In this document: in pieces, positions 22,371 through 22,458 of the stretch
How the letters are laid out: the number at the start of each line of letters is the position of its first letter
Position numbering within the stretch: the stretch's first letter is position 1
Source of the DNA: an uncultured Oscillospiraceae bacterium
GTDB taxonomy: Bacteria > Bacillota > Clostridia > Oscillospirales > Acutalibacteraceae
Assembly: GCA_900556765.1 (NCBI GenBank)
Contig: USQH01000008.1
Location: 1-22,458, forward strand
Length of the DNA: 22,458 nt
Reading direction: 5' to 3'
Notes under the pieces: generated by a model
What the model was told of the DNA's origin: nothing
The model's input: only the letters and a program-made list of their open reading frames with translations
Database searches by the model: none
Translations under genes and position numbers: made by a program

Positions 22371-22458
22371 CATTTTTATAAAAAATGTGATTATTACAAT
22401 CGTATCACATAAAACAACGTTCGATTTGACACAATTCATTTGCTTATAAAATTTATAT

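Noticed and set aside
22426..22458. A + strand promoter from TTGACA at 22426
   Set aside because: No -10 box lies at a proper spacing inside the window; TATAAA at 22445 is only 13 bp away.

Overview
The window looks like a chromosomal segment of a Gram-positive anaerobe of the class Clostridia, probably a gut or rumen relative of Ruminococcus/Oscillospiraceae. The reasons are strong AGGAGG-type ribosome sites, consensus sigma-A promoters with 17-18 bp spacers, Clostridia-type riboswitches, lipoproteins with Gram-positive lipoboxes, and a secreted protein ending in a type I dockerin. No tRNA, rRNA, CRISPR array, insertion sequence or phage gene was seen.

Layout from left to right. 168-1022 (+) is a promoter-driven SGNH-like lipoprotein ending at a bidirectional terminator. 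1196-5037 (-) is a five-gene phospholipid operon, read PAP2 phosphatase, LPG-synthase-like flippase/transmembrane protein, phosphatidylserine synthase, phosphatidylserine decarboxylase, unknown membrane protein. Its promoter carries a perfect palindrome at the likely transcription start. 5294-5893 (-) is queH (queuosine). 6053-6142 (+) is a 29-residue membrane peptide. 6317-7984 (+) is a dockerin protein with three internal repeats. 8067-8381 is gene-free and rich in hairpins.

The most interesting part is 8382-10769, where two riboswitches drive neighbouring units. A cobalamin riboswitch (about 8420-8640) leads a lipoprotein with a DUF4430/transcobalamin-like domain and an ECF transporter S component, which suggests a small surface-capture and import system for cobalamin or a related corrinoid. 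A yybP-ykoY-type (manganese) aptamer with a textbook attenuator (about 9777-9902) then precedes an SPFH/band 7 membrane protein, which is not a usual member of that regulon.

The rest is mostly housekeeping. On the + strand lie a TtcA-like PP-loop tRNA thiolation enzyme, an isochorismatase-family hydrolase and class II fructose-bisphosphate aldolase. On the - strand lies an operon of two tandem TrmA/RlmD-family RNA methyltransferases followed by a GNAT acetyltransferase. Diverging from it is sbcD-sbcC on the + strand. The window closes with a - strand pair of envelope-stress-type proteins, LiaF-like and DUF4097. Names rest on motifs read by eye; no database search was possible.
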